15,972 nucleotides of DNA from Ruminococcaceae bacterium UBA5408 (GTDB taxonomy: Bacteria; Bacillota; Clostridia; Oscillospirales; Acutalibacteraceae), in the NCBI GenBank assembly GCA_002407645.1, contig DHNU01000006.1, positions 2,415 to 18,386 on the forward strand, given 5' to 3'. Every line of letters starts with the position of its first letter. The first letter of the stretch is position 1. The notes below the pieces were generated by a model. That model did no database searches. It saw nothing but the letters and a program-made list of their open reading frames with translations, and was not told where the DNA came from. Positions 1-7,856 of the stretch are shown piece after piece. The position numbers and the translations under genes are program-made.

Positions 1-161
1 TCATGTTCCGGACATTTCTTTAAAAGAGCCGCAGCAGCTTTTTCTGTAATTTCAACATCGCCAAGCATGACAAATCCTGCAATATCGAGCTTATCGCTTA
101 TAGGGCATATCGGAAGTTCACGTTCACAGCCCGCAATTGTTATCTTATAGTATTCTCCCAT
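1..161 (-). CDS. Probable purine-type phosphoribosyltransferase, N-terminal part
   Basis: Only the first 53 codons lie in the window; the gene runs off the left edge. It starts at an ATG preceded by GAAAGG about 9 bases upstream. The visible protein begins MGEYYKITIAGCEREL and continues with a segment rich in hydrophobic residues (AGFVMLGDVEIT) and an Ala/Lys helix. From memory this opening resembles an adenine/xanthine phosphoribosyltransferase-like family of Clostridia, in which a beta-strand N-terminal part precedes the PRPP-binding domain. The PRPP loop itself would lie outside the window, so the catalytic motif cannot be checked. It is the third gene after alaS and the HIT gene, 40 bases beyond the HIT stop, and is probably cotranscribed with them. 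Family assignment is recall-based. Confidence 0.5.
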   Translation of the reverse strand, partial: MGEYYKITIAGCERELPICPISDKLDIAGFVMLGDVEITEKAAAALLKKCPEH

Positions 162-201
162 AATAAATCGACCTTTCAGTAATAAGTAATTAGTCGCTGT
201 A

Positions 202-540
202 TCAGCCCGGAGGCCACTTCATTGAACGTCCGCCAAGCAGATGGAAATGCAGATGCGGCACGGTTTGACCGCCGTCTTTGCCTGCATTATTCACAATACG
301 AAAACCGCTGTCCAAATGGTTTTCTTTTGCAAGTTTTGCCGCAACTTCAAAAATGTGAGCAACAATTTGACTGTTTTGCGGGGTAATATCCTGTGCTGAC
401 TCGATATGTTCCTTAGGAATTATTAATATATGCACCGGCGCCTGCGGCTCAAGGTCGTAAAAAGCCAGTACTTTGTCATCCTCATAAGCCTTTTTGCTGG
501 GTATTTCCCCTTTTGCTATTTTACAAAATACGCAGTCCAC
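202..540 (-). CDS. HIT-family nucleotide-binding hydrolase (HinT-like)
   Basis: A 112-residue histidine-triad protein, the normal length for bacterial HinT. The C-terminal signature HLHFHLLGG (residues 96-104) supplies the H-x-H-x-H triad whose middle histidine attacks nucleoside phosphoramidates. The N-terminus has a C-x2-C pair (Cys3, Cys6), common in the zinc-binding branch. Family role: hydrolysis of purine nucleoside phosphoramidates and aminoacyl-adenylates in the cytoplasm. Its place directly after alaS fits, because aminoacyl-AMP made by synthetases is a known substrate class for HinT proteins; that link is inference. The start codon is GTG, chosen because AGGAGG lies 7 bases upstream (548-553). 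It sits 44 bases after the alaS stop with no terminator between them. Confidence 0.93.
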   Translation of the reverse strand: MDCVFCKIAKGEIPSKKAYEDDKVLAFYDLEPQAPVHILIIPKEHIESAQDITPQNSQIVAHIFEVAAKLAKENHLDSGFRIVNNAGKDGGQTVPHLHFHLLGGRSMKWPPG

Positions 541-584
541 TTTTATACCTCCTTTTTCAATACAACGTTTATATTATAGTATCA

Positions 585-3212
585 TTAGAGCATATTATCA
601 ACAATATTTTCCACTTCTGCAAGAGCTGCATCGAGTTTAGCAAGGTCTTTTGCTCCTGCCATAGCACTGTCAGGTCTTCCGCCGCCATTTCCACCGGCAA
701 TTTGTGCAGCCTTTTTAACAATCTGGCCTGCGTTTACACCTGCTTTAACCGCGTCCTTACCAACACACGCAGCAATATTTGCTTTTCCTTCATGTGTTCC
801 CGCAAAAACAGCAACCATATTCGGGGAAAAATCTCTTGCCTTGTCACACATTGCGCGAAGTGCCGCCGGCTCTGTTCCCGAGAACAATCCGGTAATAACT
901 TTTACGCCTTTAATTTCTTTAGCGTTTTGAATAAGGCTTTCGACCTGTATTCCGGCAAGCTTGGAATTAAGTGTTTCAATAACCTTGTCTTTTTCTTTAA
1001 GTTCGGCTGTTATCTGTTCTGCTTTTTGTACAAGTTCAGATGTATTATTAAGTTTTAGAACCGAAGCAGCTTCATTTATTTCACTAATATTTTTATTTAA
1101 AAGTTCAAGTACACCGGCGCCTGTTACGCCTTCAATACGGCGCACTCCTGCCGCAACAGAAGTTTCAGAAACAATTTTGAAAAGTCCGATTTTGGAAGTA
1201 TTGTCTATATGAGTGCCGCCGCAGAATTCTTTTGAAAAATCGGCAACGGTTACAACACGAACAATATTTCCGTATTTTTCACCGAATAATGCCATAGCTC
1301 CCAGTTTTTTAGCTACTTCAATCGGCATTTCACGACTTTCAACAGTTATACCGCTTAAAATAACCTTATTCACAAGATTTTCAACTTTAGTAAGTTCTTC
1401 TTTGGTAAGAGCTGAAAAATGAGTAAAGTCAAAACGCACATGCTTTTCATTGACAAGCTGTCCTGCTTGTTCAACATGGTCGCCGAGTACCTTTCTTAGC
1501 GAAGCCTGCAAAAGATGTGCCGCAGTATGATTCCTCATAATGTCAAGACGTCTTTCTTTATTAACTGATACTTTAACATCTTCATTTACATGAATTTCTC
1601 CTGCATTAACACATGCTTTATGCATAAAGTTTTTAGCATAATTTTTTATAGTATCTGTTACTTCAATCACAGCATCGTTTGATTCGATTGTTCCGGTATC
1701 TCCTATTTGGCCACCGCTTTCGGCATAAAACGTTGTTTTATCAAGTACCAAAACAATTTCATCTCCCGCTGTGGCACTTTCGACACGTTCCCCGTCTTTA
1801 ATAATTGCAAGAACTTTTGCGGATGTTTCAAATTGTTTATATCCTAAGAATTCAGTTGCCGGTGTGTCTTCAAGAAGGTCACCTTTTCCTTCCCAAGCGT
1901 CGGCACCTGCATTCTTTCGTGCGGCCCTTGCGCGTTTACGCTGCTCAAGCATAAACTTTTTGAACTCTTCTTCATCGACTGTCATTGAGTGTTCGGCAAC
2001 GATTTCCTTAGTTAAATCAATTGGGAAACCGTAAGTGTCGTTGAGACGGAATGCGTCCGCTCCTGAGAATACTTTGTAATTTGACTTTTCAATATAGGTG
2101 TTTAAAAGCTGAAGCCCCTGGTCTATTGTTTTTGCAAAGCTTTCTTCTTCAACGCTGATAAGCTTTGTTATCATAGCGCGTTTTTCGTCGAGCTCAGGAT
2201 AAGCACTTTTATTTTCGTCAATTACCGTATTTGCAACTTCTGCTAAAAATGTTTTGTTAATACCGAGCAAACGGCCGTGGCGTGCGGCACGGCGGAGTAA
2301 ACGGCGGAGGACATATCCCCTGCCTTCATTGGACGGCATAACTCCATCACCAATCATAAACGTGGTACTGCGGATATGGTCAGTAATAACACGAAGCGAA
2401 ATATCTTTTTTATCGTCCTCGCCGTATTTTACATTTGCTATACGGCAGACATGTTTCATTATGTTTTGTACAGTATCAACAAGGAATAAATTGTCAACAC
2501 CCTGCATTATACAGGCAAGTCTTTCAAGTCCCATACCGGTATCAATGTTTGGGTGTTCCATTGGTGGATAGTTTCCCTTACCGTCGCTGTTAAACTGTGA
2601 AAAAACCACATTCCAAAATTCTATATAACGATCACATTCACAGCCTATGCCGCAATTTGGAGAACCGCATCCGTATTCTTCACCGCGGTCGAAATATATT
2701 TCCGAACATGGTCCGCATGGACCTGAACCGTGCTCCCAGAAATTATCTTCTTTACCCATTCTGACTATACGTGAAGGGTCAACCCCTACTTCTTTTGTCC
2801 AAATATCAAAAGCTTGGTCATCGTCTTGATAAATGGTTACCCAGAGTTTATCAACAGGAAGTTCAAGTGTCTTTGTACAGAATTCCCATGCCCATGCAGT
2901 TGCTTCATGTTTAAAATAATCGCCGAAAGAGAAATTACCGAGCATTTCAAAAAATGTTCCGTGTCGGTCAGTAATTCCGACACGATCGATATCCGGAGTA
3001 CGAATGCATTTTTGACAAGTAGTTACTCTTTTCCTCGGAGGGGTAACTTCTCCCGTAAAATACTTTTTCATAGGTGCCATACCTGAATTAATAAGCAAAA
3101 GGCTGTTGTCATCCTTTGGTATTAAAGAAAAACTTTGAAGTCTTAAATGTCCTTTTGATTCAAAAAAAGACAAATACTTCTCTCGAAGTTCATTTAACCC
3201 TGTCCATTTCAT
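585..3212 (-). CDS. alaS: Alanyl-tRNA synthetase
   Basis: Charges tRNA-Ala with alanine in the cytoplasm. At 875 residues it has the full bacterial length. In order: class II catalytic core from the N-terminus, with motif 2 region near residues 60-95 and motif 3 GMGLER at 226-231; the tRNA-recognition helical region; the editing domain with the zinc-type site H562-TAA-H566 and C664-GGT-H668, which removes mischarged Ser/Gly; and a glycine-rich C-terminal C-Ala domain. A Cys-rich loop (C166, C169, C182, C187, C191, C193) interrupts the catalytic core, as I recall for many clostridial AlaRS. The ATG start has GGAG about 9 bases upstream. Expression should be controlled by the T-box leader just upstream, and the HIT and phosphoribosyltransferase genes follow in the same direction. 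Confidence 0.98.
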   Translation of the reverse strand: MKWTGLNELREKYLSFFESKGHLRLQSFSLIPKDDNSLLLINSGMAPMKKYFTGEVTPPRKRVTTCQKCIRTPDIDRVGITDRHGTFFEMLGNFSFGDYFKHEATAWAWEFCTKTLELPVDKLWVTIYQDDDQAFDIWTKEVGVDPSRIVRMGKEDNFWEHGSGPCGPCSEIYFDRGEEYGCGSPNCGIGCECDRYIEFWNVVFSQFNSDGKGNYPPMEHPNIDTGMGLERLACIMQGVDNLFLVDTVQNIMKHVCRIANVKYGEDDKKDISLRVITDHIRSTTFMIGDGVMPSNEGRGYVLRRLLRRAARHGRLLGINKTFLAEVANTVIDENKSAYPELDEKRAMITKLISVEEESFAKTIDQGLQLLNTYIEKSNYKVFSGADAFRLNDTYGFPIDLTKEIVAEHSMTVDEEEFKKFMLEQRKRARAARKNAGADAWEGKGDLLEDTPATEFLGYKQFETSAKVLAIIKDGERVESATAGDEIVLVLDKTTFYAESGGQIGDTGTIESNDAVIEVTDTIKNYAKNFMHKACVNAGEIHVNEDVKVSVNKERRLDIMRNHTAAHLLQASLRKVLGDHVEQAGQLVNEKHVRFDFTHFSALTKEELTKVENLVNKVILSGITVESREMPIEVAKKLGAMALFGEKYGNIVRVVTVADFSKEFCGGTHIDNTSKIGLFKIVSETSVAAGVRRIEGVTGAGVLELLNKNISEINEAASVLKLNNTSELVQKAEQITAELKEKDKVIETLNSKLAGIQVESLIQNAKEIKGVKVITGLFSGTEPAALRAMCDKARDFSPNMVAVFAGTHEGKANIAACVGKDAVKAGVNAGQIVKKAAQIAGGNGGGRPDSAMAGAKDLAKLDAALAEVENIVDNML

Positions 3213-3298
3213 ATTTATAACTCCATTCCGCCTATAGGCAAAAATAATAGACTAAAACTTTTTATTGTTTGTACCCACCCCTTTGCGGGTTACCGGGC

Positions 3299-3510
3299 AA
3301 AAAAAATAGACTTCACCATCCACAATGGGACGGAGAAATCCGTGGTACCACCCAAATTGCGCAAAAAGCGCCACTTTAAGCCCCTTAACGCGGGACACGC
3401 CGCAGCTCATCGCCGCAGGGCTACGGGTTGGCATTACGTACCCACAAATGCAGTAATCTTTCACCCATGGATTACCTCTCTTTGGCACTGTTCGGTACAT
3501 TTATACCCTT
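3299..3510 (-). promoter_or_regulatory. Alanine T-box riboswitch leader of alaS
   Basis: On the minus strand the invariant T-box GGGTGGTACCACGG lies at 3340-3353. Its bulge UGGU would pair with a tRNA end ACCA, which matches the A discriminator base of tRNA-Ala. Stem I can be folded by eye: base helix GGGT (3505-3508) with ACCC (3425-3428), next helix GTACC (3494-3498) with GGTAC (3438-3442). Between them the 3' side of the specifier loop carries GCC (3430-3432), an alanine codon, followed by A. The conserved AGAGA and GGTGAAAG elements of Stem I are present near 3449-3484. A run of eight U (3299-3306) follows the expected terminator region; which hairpin forms the terminator is not settled by eye. 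Uncharged tRNA-Ala should favour read-through into alaS. Confidence 0.95.
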
Positions 3511-3532
3511 TATCGCCTTTTAAAAAATTTAT

Positions 3533-3568
3533 AGTGCAATTAACTCAAAATTCACATTTAATTGCACT
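3533..3568. repeat. Perfect 11-bp inverted repeat at the alaS transcription start
   Basis: Arms AGTGCAATTAA (3533-3543) and TTAATTGCACT (3558-3568) are exact reverse complements with a 14-base centre. The right arm lies just downstream of the alaS -10 box (3572-3577), so the predicted start of the transcript falls inside it. On the minus strand the second arm is followed by ATAAATTTTTT, so the dyad could also end transcripts arriving from the PBP gene, although the stem is AT-rich. It may instead be an operator or a 5'-end protecting hairpin. Confidence 0.75.
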
Positions 3569-3571
3569 GTA

Positions 3572-3600
3572 ATTATAAACTGTATTGCAAATATTGTCAA
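3572..3600 (-). promoter_or_regulatory. Sigma-A promoter of alaS leader
   Basis: On the minus strand TTGACA (3595-3600) is followed after exactly 17 bases by TATAAT (3572-3577), a perfect match to the vegetative consensus. Initiation would be near 3565, giving a leader of about 350 bases that contains the T-box. It sits only 8 bases or so beyond the stop of the PBP gene. Confidence 0.92.
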
Positions 3601-3607
3601 TCACATA

Positions 3608-5212
3608 TCATTGAATTATTTTTTTGCCAAGCTCGTCAGCTATCTGTTTAAACACAGGACCGCAGGTTGCTCCGCCGCCCGTACCATCTTCTGAAAAAAC
3701 CGTTATAACGTATTTTGGGTTATCATAAGGATAAAATCCCGCAAACCAAGACTGAACTATTTCTACACCTTTATCGTTATACTTTCCCGTTTGCGCAGTT
3801 GCTGTTTTTGCCCCCGCAGTTCCATTTAAAGGTTTACCTTTATTGCTTGTACCGGTTTCTATTGACTCTTTCATAAAATCCTTTAGCAGAGCCGCTGTAT
3901 TATCTGATATTACCTGTGTGTGTTTTTGTTCTGGTGCTTTATAAATATAGTTTAAATTTTCGTTAACGAGTCCTTCGTATAAATATGGCTGGGTAAAACA
4001 GCCGCTGCTTGCAACAGTATTTACCATAGCGGCTATTTGCAGCGGTGTTGCAGTCAATTCGCCTTGACCAAAAGAAAAGTTAGCCAAAGCCCTCGGTATT
4101 GTTAGGCTTTTAAGCGTAGGAAGATTTCCGGGACGTGAAACTATTCCCGGTGCAATTTCAAATGAACGGCCAAATCCCATATTTTGAGCCGTAGATAAAA
4201 ATTGAGCCTGGGGTACTTCCTGCATAGCATTAATAAAATAAGTATTGCAGGACTGGGCAATTGCTGATTTCATATTTACACTGCCGTGACTTTTGCCGTT
4301 AAAGCAATGAAACATTCCTCCGTAAACATCTGTTGCACCGGTACATGTGTATTCAGTATTTGGAGAAATTCCATATTCAAGCGCAGATGCTGCCGAAACT
4401 ATTTTAAAAACAGAGCCGACGTTATATTCAGAAAGGCACCTGTTTATAAGGGGAGAATCATCAGAATTCAGGGCAGATGCGACATCATTCGGTGAAAATG
4501 TAGGTAAACTTACAAGTGCTCTTATTTTACATGAAGGGACTTCGGTTACAAGTACTGCGGCTTTATTCAAATATTTTTCAGCCGCTTGTTCTGCAATTTC
4601 CTGTATATTTTTGTCTATTGTAAGAACAACGCCTCTGTTTTTTAAGTATGATGTATCATTTATTTTTCTGTTTTCTCCAACTAAAACTCTGTTAACCGCG
4701 TCAACTTTATATTGAACTGAAATTGAACCCTGTTTTTTCGACAGTTCTTCTTCAAACGCTTTTTCCACCCCGGCCGCTCCAACACCCGAACCGTCTAAAT
4801 ACCCTATAATATTTGCCGCCGTCTGTTTATCTGAATAACGTTTTTCGACGGTGAAAACGTCTATTCCGTTTGCGTTGACGTTTTTGGGAAGTTTTAAAAT
4901 AAAAGGTTTGCCAGCGGTTAAAGATTTATATATACTTTCCATTTCATTTTTGGGCAAAACTTTGCTTAAAGCTGCTGCCGATTCCATACTGGGAGCAACT
5001 GCCGCCAAATATTCTTTCTCTCCTCCTGTAATCGCCATTTTATTACAGTCGTAAATTGTACCCCTTGTTTCAGCAATTGTAAGTTTATAACTGCTTTGAT
5101 TTTCCGCAGTCTGTGCAAGGTACGCCCCACTTGATACCGTATAAACGCTTAATATACAAATAAACATACAAAGCATAAAAAATCCAAAAAACGCAGCTGT
5201 TCTTTTTTCCAT
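3608..5212 (-). CDS. Penicillin-binding protein transpeptidase (PBP2/FtsI/SpoVD class)
   Basis: A class B PBP of 534 residues that cross-links peptidoglycan stem peptides outside the membrane. One N-terminal membrane anchor spans about residues 7-29. The dimerisation-domain signature RGTIYD is at 50-55. The transpeptidase domain has the acyl-enzyme serine in SVFK (S267, K270), the second motif SCN at 321-323, and a third motif that reads KTA (469-471) where KTG is normal; the surrounding GAKTATAQTG is otherwise typical. It is shorter than SpoVD and has no PASTA domain after the catalytic part. It follows the U32 gene by 51 bases. Its GGGGGA ribosome site (5219-5224) lies in the arm of a hairpin, so translation may be restrained. 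Whether it serves division, elongation or sporulation cannot be told. Confidence 0.93.
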   Translation of the reverse strand: MEKRTAAFFGFFMLCMFICILSVYTVSSGAYLAQTAENQSSYKLTIAETRGTIYDCNKMAITGGEKEYLAAVAPSMESAAALSKVLPKNEMESIYKSLTAGKPFILKLPKNVNANGIDVFTVEKRYSDKQTAANIIGYLDGSGVGAAGVEKAFEEELSKKQGSISVQYKVDAVNRVLVGENRKINDTSYLKNRGVVLTIDKNIQEIAEQAAEKYLNKAAVLVTEVPSCKIRALVSLPTFSPNDVASALNSDDSPLINRCLSEYNVGSVFKIVSAASALEYGISPNTEYTCTGATDVYGGMFHCFNGKSHGSVNMKSAIAQSCNTYFINAMQEVPQAQFLSTAQNMGFGRSFEIAPGIVSRPGNLPTLKSLTIPRALANFSFGQGELTATPLQIAAMVNTVASSGCFTQPYLYEGLVNENLNYIYKAPEQKHTQVISDNTAALLKDFMKESIETGTSNKGKPLNGTAGAKTATAQTGKYNDKGVEIVQSWFAGFYPYDNPKYVITVFSEDGTGGGATCGPVFKQIADELGKKIIQ

Positions 5213-5250
5213 AAAAAATCCCCCATATCAGTATGATTACCAATATGAGG
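5213..5250 (-). promoter_or_regulatory. Hairpin plus U6 covering the PBP ribosome site
   Basis: In minus-strand RNA, CCUCAUAU (5243-5250) can pair over 8 positions, one of them U-G, with AUAUGGGG (5221-5228) around a 14-base loop. The second arm includes most of the Shine-Dalgarno GGGGGA (5219-5224), and six U (5213-5218) follow before the ATG at 5212. This has the form of an intrinsic terminator and also of a ribosome-site-masking hairpin. Either would lower PBP expression relative to the upstream genes. Confidence 0.55.
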
Positions 5251-5263
5251 AATGTTTAAACAT

Positions 5264-6487
5264 TTAATCTGATCGTTTCTTTCTTAAGATTGCTCTTTTT
5301 TTAATGGGCTTTTCGGTTTTTAAATATACAGTCATTGTTGCATGCGGAGCAGAATCAATCGGATTAAAGTCTTTATCATAAATATCATCCAAAACTATTT
5401 CAAACGGTTTATTGCCGGCTTCCAAAACCTCAGCAATATCACCTTTAAAAAATTTGTTCCGCTGTGAAATTTTTGCAACTCCGTCTTCGTAGTTTTCACA
5501 TATTCCAATAACATCATATTCCCGTACATAGCCGCCGTTAGAATATACCTGCCCGGGTTCAGTACCGAAATAAAAACCCGTGCTGTATTCTCTATGGCTT
5601 ATTTTGTTGACTTCGTCAATTATCCAAGAAGACACAGATTTATTCGGGTTATCAAAATATTCGTCAATTGCATTTCTATACGCATTAGTTGTAACAGCAA
5701 CATAATATGCTGACTTTGCCCTTCCTTCAATTTTAAGGCTGGTTACTCCTGCCTTTATAAGTTCAGGAATATGTTCAATCATGCACATATCTTTTGAATT
5801 TAAAATATAAGTACCGTTATTATCTTCAAATATCGGCATATACTGCCCGGGACGCTTTGATTCCATCAGTGAATACTGCCAGCGGCACGGCTGAGCACAA
5901 TCGCCCCTGTTTGCATCACGATGTGTAAGGTACTGCGACAAAAGACAGCGGCCTGAAAATGAAACACACATAGCACCATGTACAAAAGCCTCTATTTCGA
6001 GTCCTTTGGGTGTTTTTGCACGTAACTCTGCTATTTCCTCAAGGTTTAATTCTCGAGCAAGAACTACCCTTGACGCACCCATATTATAAAATTCATTTGC
6101 CGTAACATAATTTGCTATTCCGGCTTGGGTTGAAATATGAATATCTACTTTAGGAGCGTATTTTTTACAAATCGCCATTACTCCTATATCTGCAACAATA
6201 AATGCATCTATCCCTATTTCCTGAGCATATTGCAAAAACTCTGGCAAACGGGCAAGTTCTTTGTTATGTGGGATAGTATTACAAGTTAGATATACTTTTA
6301 TATTTTTGCTGTGTGCCAATTCTACTGCGCTTTTTAATTCGTCATTATTGAAATTTGACGGCGCAGTTCTCATTCCGAATTCTTGTCCTGCAAGATAAAC
6401 TGCATCCGCTCCAAACTGAATTGCAGAGCCAAGCCTTTCCATATCTCCAACCGGTGAAAGAAGTTCTACTCTATTTTTTTGTGTCAA
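5264..6487 (-). CDS. Peptidase U32-family protein (RNA hydroxylation type)
   Basis: A 407-residue member of the U32 family. The PROSITE-type signature is visible as EAFVHGAMCVSFSGRC plus LLS at residues 166-184. Four cysteines, C174, C181, C197 and C201, have the spacing expected for the iron-sulfur site of this family. Relatives include E. coli RlhA (23S rRNA C2501 hydroxylation) and TrhP, with Bacillus YrrN/YrrO (tRNA U34 hydroxylation), so an RNA-modifying role using prephenate is more likely than proteolysis; which RNA is unknown. The start codon is TTG, chosen because GGAGGA lies 7 bases upstream. It follows mltG by 15 bases. The mltG-U32 order matches the Bacillus yrr region, where two U32 genes are found; only one is present here. 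Confidence 0.93.
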   Translation of the reverse strand: MTQKNRVELLSPVGDMERLGSAIQFGADAVYLAGQEFGMRTAPSNFNNDELKSAVELAHSKNIKVYLTCNTIPHNKELARLPEFLQYAQEIGIDAFIVADIGVMAICKKYAPKVDIHISTQAGIANYVTANEFYNMGASRVVLARELNLEEIAELRAKTPKGLEIEAFVHGAMCVSFSGRCLLSQYLTHRDANRGDCAQPCRWQYSLMESKRPGQYMPIFEDNNGTYILNSKDMCMIEHIPELIKAGVTSLKIEGRAKSAYYVAVTTNAYRNAIDEYFDNPNKSVSSWIIDEVNKISHREYSTGFYFGTEPGQVYSNGGYVREYDVIGICENYEDGVAKISQRNKFFKGDIAEVLEAGNKPFEIVLDDIYDKDFNPIDSAPHATMTVYLKTEKPIKKRAILRKKRSD

Positions 6488-6502
6488 TTTTGTCCTCCAA
6501 TT

Positions 6503-7816
6503 TTACTTTAACCCTGCTTTTTTTAAGTTTATATTATGTTGAACGATATTTGTTGCATAATATGACTTACTGTTTTTGTCGTGGCAGAAATAATAGTAGT
6601 TAGTTTTTTCAGGTTCAAGTGCGGCATTTATAGCATCTAAGCCCGGATTACAAATAGGTCCCGGGGGAAGGCCTTCTACGGTATATGTGTCATATCTGCT
6701 CTTAAAAGAGCCCTGTAAATCAGCAGGAATTGATGCTTTTGTTCGGTATGGATAATACATAGTCGGATCGGAACGCAAACGCTTAAGGTCCCCCAAGCCG
6801 CCGCTGTTTAATCGATTATGAAATACCGATGAAACTTTTAACATATCTTCTTTATCCGCCGCTTCAGCTTGAATCATAGAAGCTAAGGTTAAAAGCTGAT
6901 CAATGGTCATGTTTTTTTCTTCTGCCTCTGTTTTTATTTCTTTTGTGATTTTATTATTACAATTGCTGAGAAACTTTTTAATAACTGTTTTAGGATCTTC
7001 ATCTTTATAAAATTCATAGGTATCGGGGAACAAATAACCTTCAAGTTTATAATATCTTTCATCATCGTTTGTAATGGCTTTAATTATTTCATAATTTTCA
7101 TAGTCATTCGAATTTATGGCTGCAAGAAATTTTTCAGCAGTGCAAACACCATCCTTTTCAAGCAGTGCTGAAACATCTAATATGTTAATTCCTTCTTTAA
7201 AAGTTATTTTAATTGTATCAACTCGGTTTGCATTCGATTGAAGGCTGTTTATTATCGCTTCATAGTCCATATTTGTATCAATTTTATAGCTGCCATTATT
7301 ATAGTGTCCGTCTGCTTTGGTTAATTTAGAATAAAATTGAAAGAAATTCACATCTCGAATGGCTCCGGCTTTATTTAAAATATCCGCTATCTGCCCAGTT
7401 GTTGCATTTTTGGGTATTTCTACAGTAATACTCGCTTCTTCCTTACCTACACCCAGCATATCATTAATACCTGTTATAAAAAACTGAGACAGCAAAACCG
7501 TACAGAACAACACCATAATAACCCAAATGAACTTAAAAAAAGTTTTATTCTTTTTTCCTTTTTTCAGATTTCGAATTTCATGTGCCCTTTCAGCTCTTGC
7601 AGCTGTTTCATTCTGCGTTATTTTTGCTTTTTTTGCAGCATGCGGATTGCTATAACTATGAATTACAACATCGCAGTCATCCATATCGTCTTTTTCATTG
7701 TCATTTGAATACAGTTCCGTATTATCACTGTCATAAAAGTCTCCATCGGGAATATTAAGTTTAAAATTTTTTATTTTGTTGGATTTATAGGTGTTTTGTT
7801 TATTATCCTCATTCAT
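6503..7816 (-). CDS. mltG: Endolytic murein transglycosylase MltG (YceG family)
   Basis: Cuts nascent glycan strands at the membrane and so helps set glycan length. The 437 residues begin with a long cytoplasmic tail (1-93), acidic around residues 24-49 and basic near 62-91, then one membrane helix at about 94-116. The YceG domain follows, with EGYLFPDTYEF at 259-269, the catalytic-region motif ASMIQAEA (312-319, Glu318), the RSDPTMYY substrate-groove segment at 348-355, and GLPPGPICNPG near the C-terminus. Extended cytoplasmic tails are known in Gram-positive MltG, whereas the E. coli protein has almost none. The ATG has AGGAGGA 8 bases upstream. It is followed closely by the U32 gene, as in Bacillus, and lies in the same operon as the PBP, so both wall enzymes would be made together. 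Confidence 0.95.
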   Translation of the reverse strand: MNEDNKQNTYKSNKIKNFKLNIPDGDFYDSDNTELYSNDNEKDDMDDCDVVIHSYSNPHAAKKAKITQNETAARAERAHEIRNLKKGKKNKTFFKFIWVIMVLFCTVLLSQFFITGINDMLGVGKEEASITVEIPKNATTGQIADILNKAGAIRDVNFFQFYSKLTKADGHYNNGSYKIDTNMDYEAIINSLQSNANRVDTIKITFKEGINILDVSALLEKDGVCTAEKFLAAINSNDYENYEIIKAITNDDERYYKLEGYLFPDTYEFYKDEDPKTVIKKFLSNCNNKITKEIKTEAEEKNMTIDQLLTLASMIQAEAADKEDMLKVSSVFHNRLNSGGLGDLKRLRSDPTMYYPYRTKASIPADLQGSFKSRYDTYTVEGLPPGPICNPGLDAINAALEPEKTNYYYFCHDKNSKSYYATNIVQHNINLKKAGLK

Positions 7817-7856
7817 TAATGAGTCCTCCTGTTATGGCTGCAGTAAACAAGTAATA

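Noticed and set aside
513..1058. Plus-strand open frame of 181 codons opposite alaS
   Set aside because: It lies wholly within the alaS/HIT region on the opposite strand, is rich in Cys, Phe and Asn from reversed codons, has no ribosome site, and resembles no family.
3252..3500. Minus-strand 82-codon frame upstream of alaS
   Set aside because: It coincides with the T-box leader, whose conserved RNA elements explain the sequence. No coding signal is needed.
5251..5264. Perfect 14-bp palindrome AATGTTTAAACATT at the U32 stop codon
   Set aside because: AT-rich palindromes of this kind are common by chance in such spacers. It has no U-tract and no promoter next to it, so I make no functional claim.
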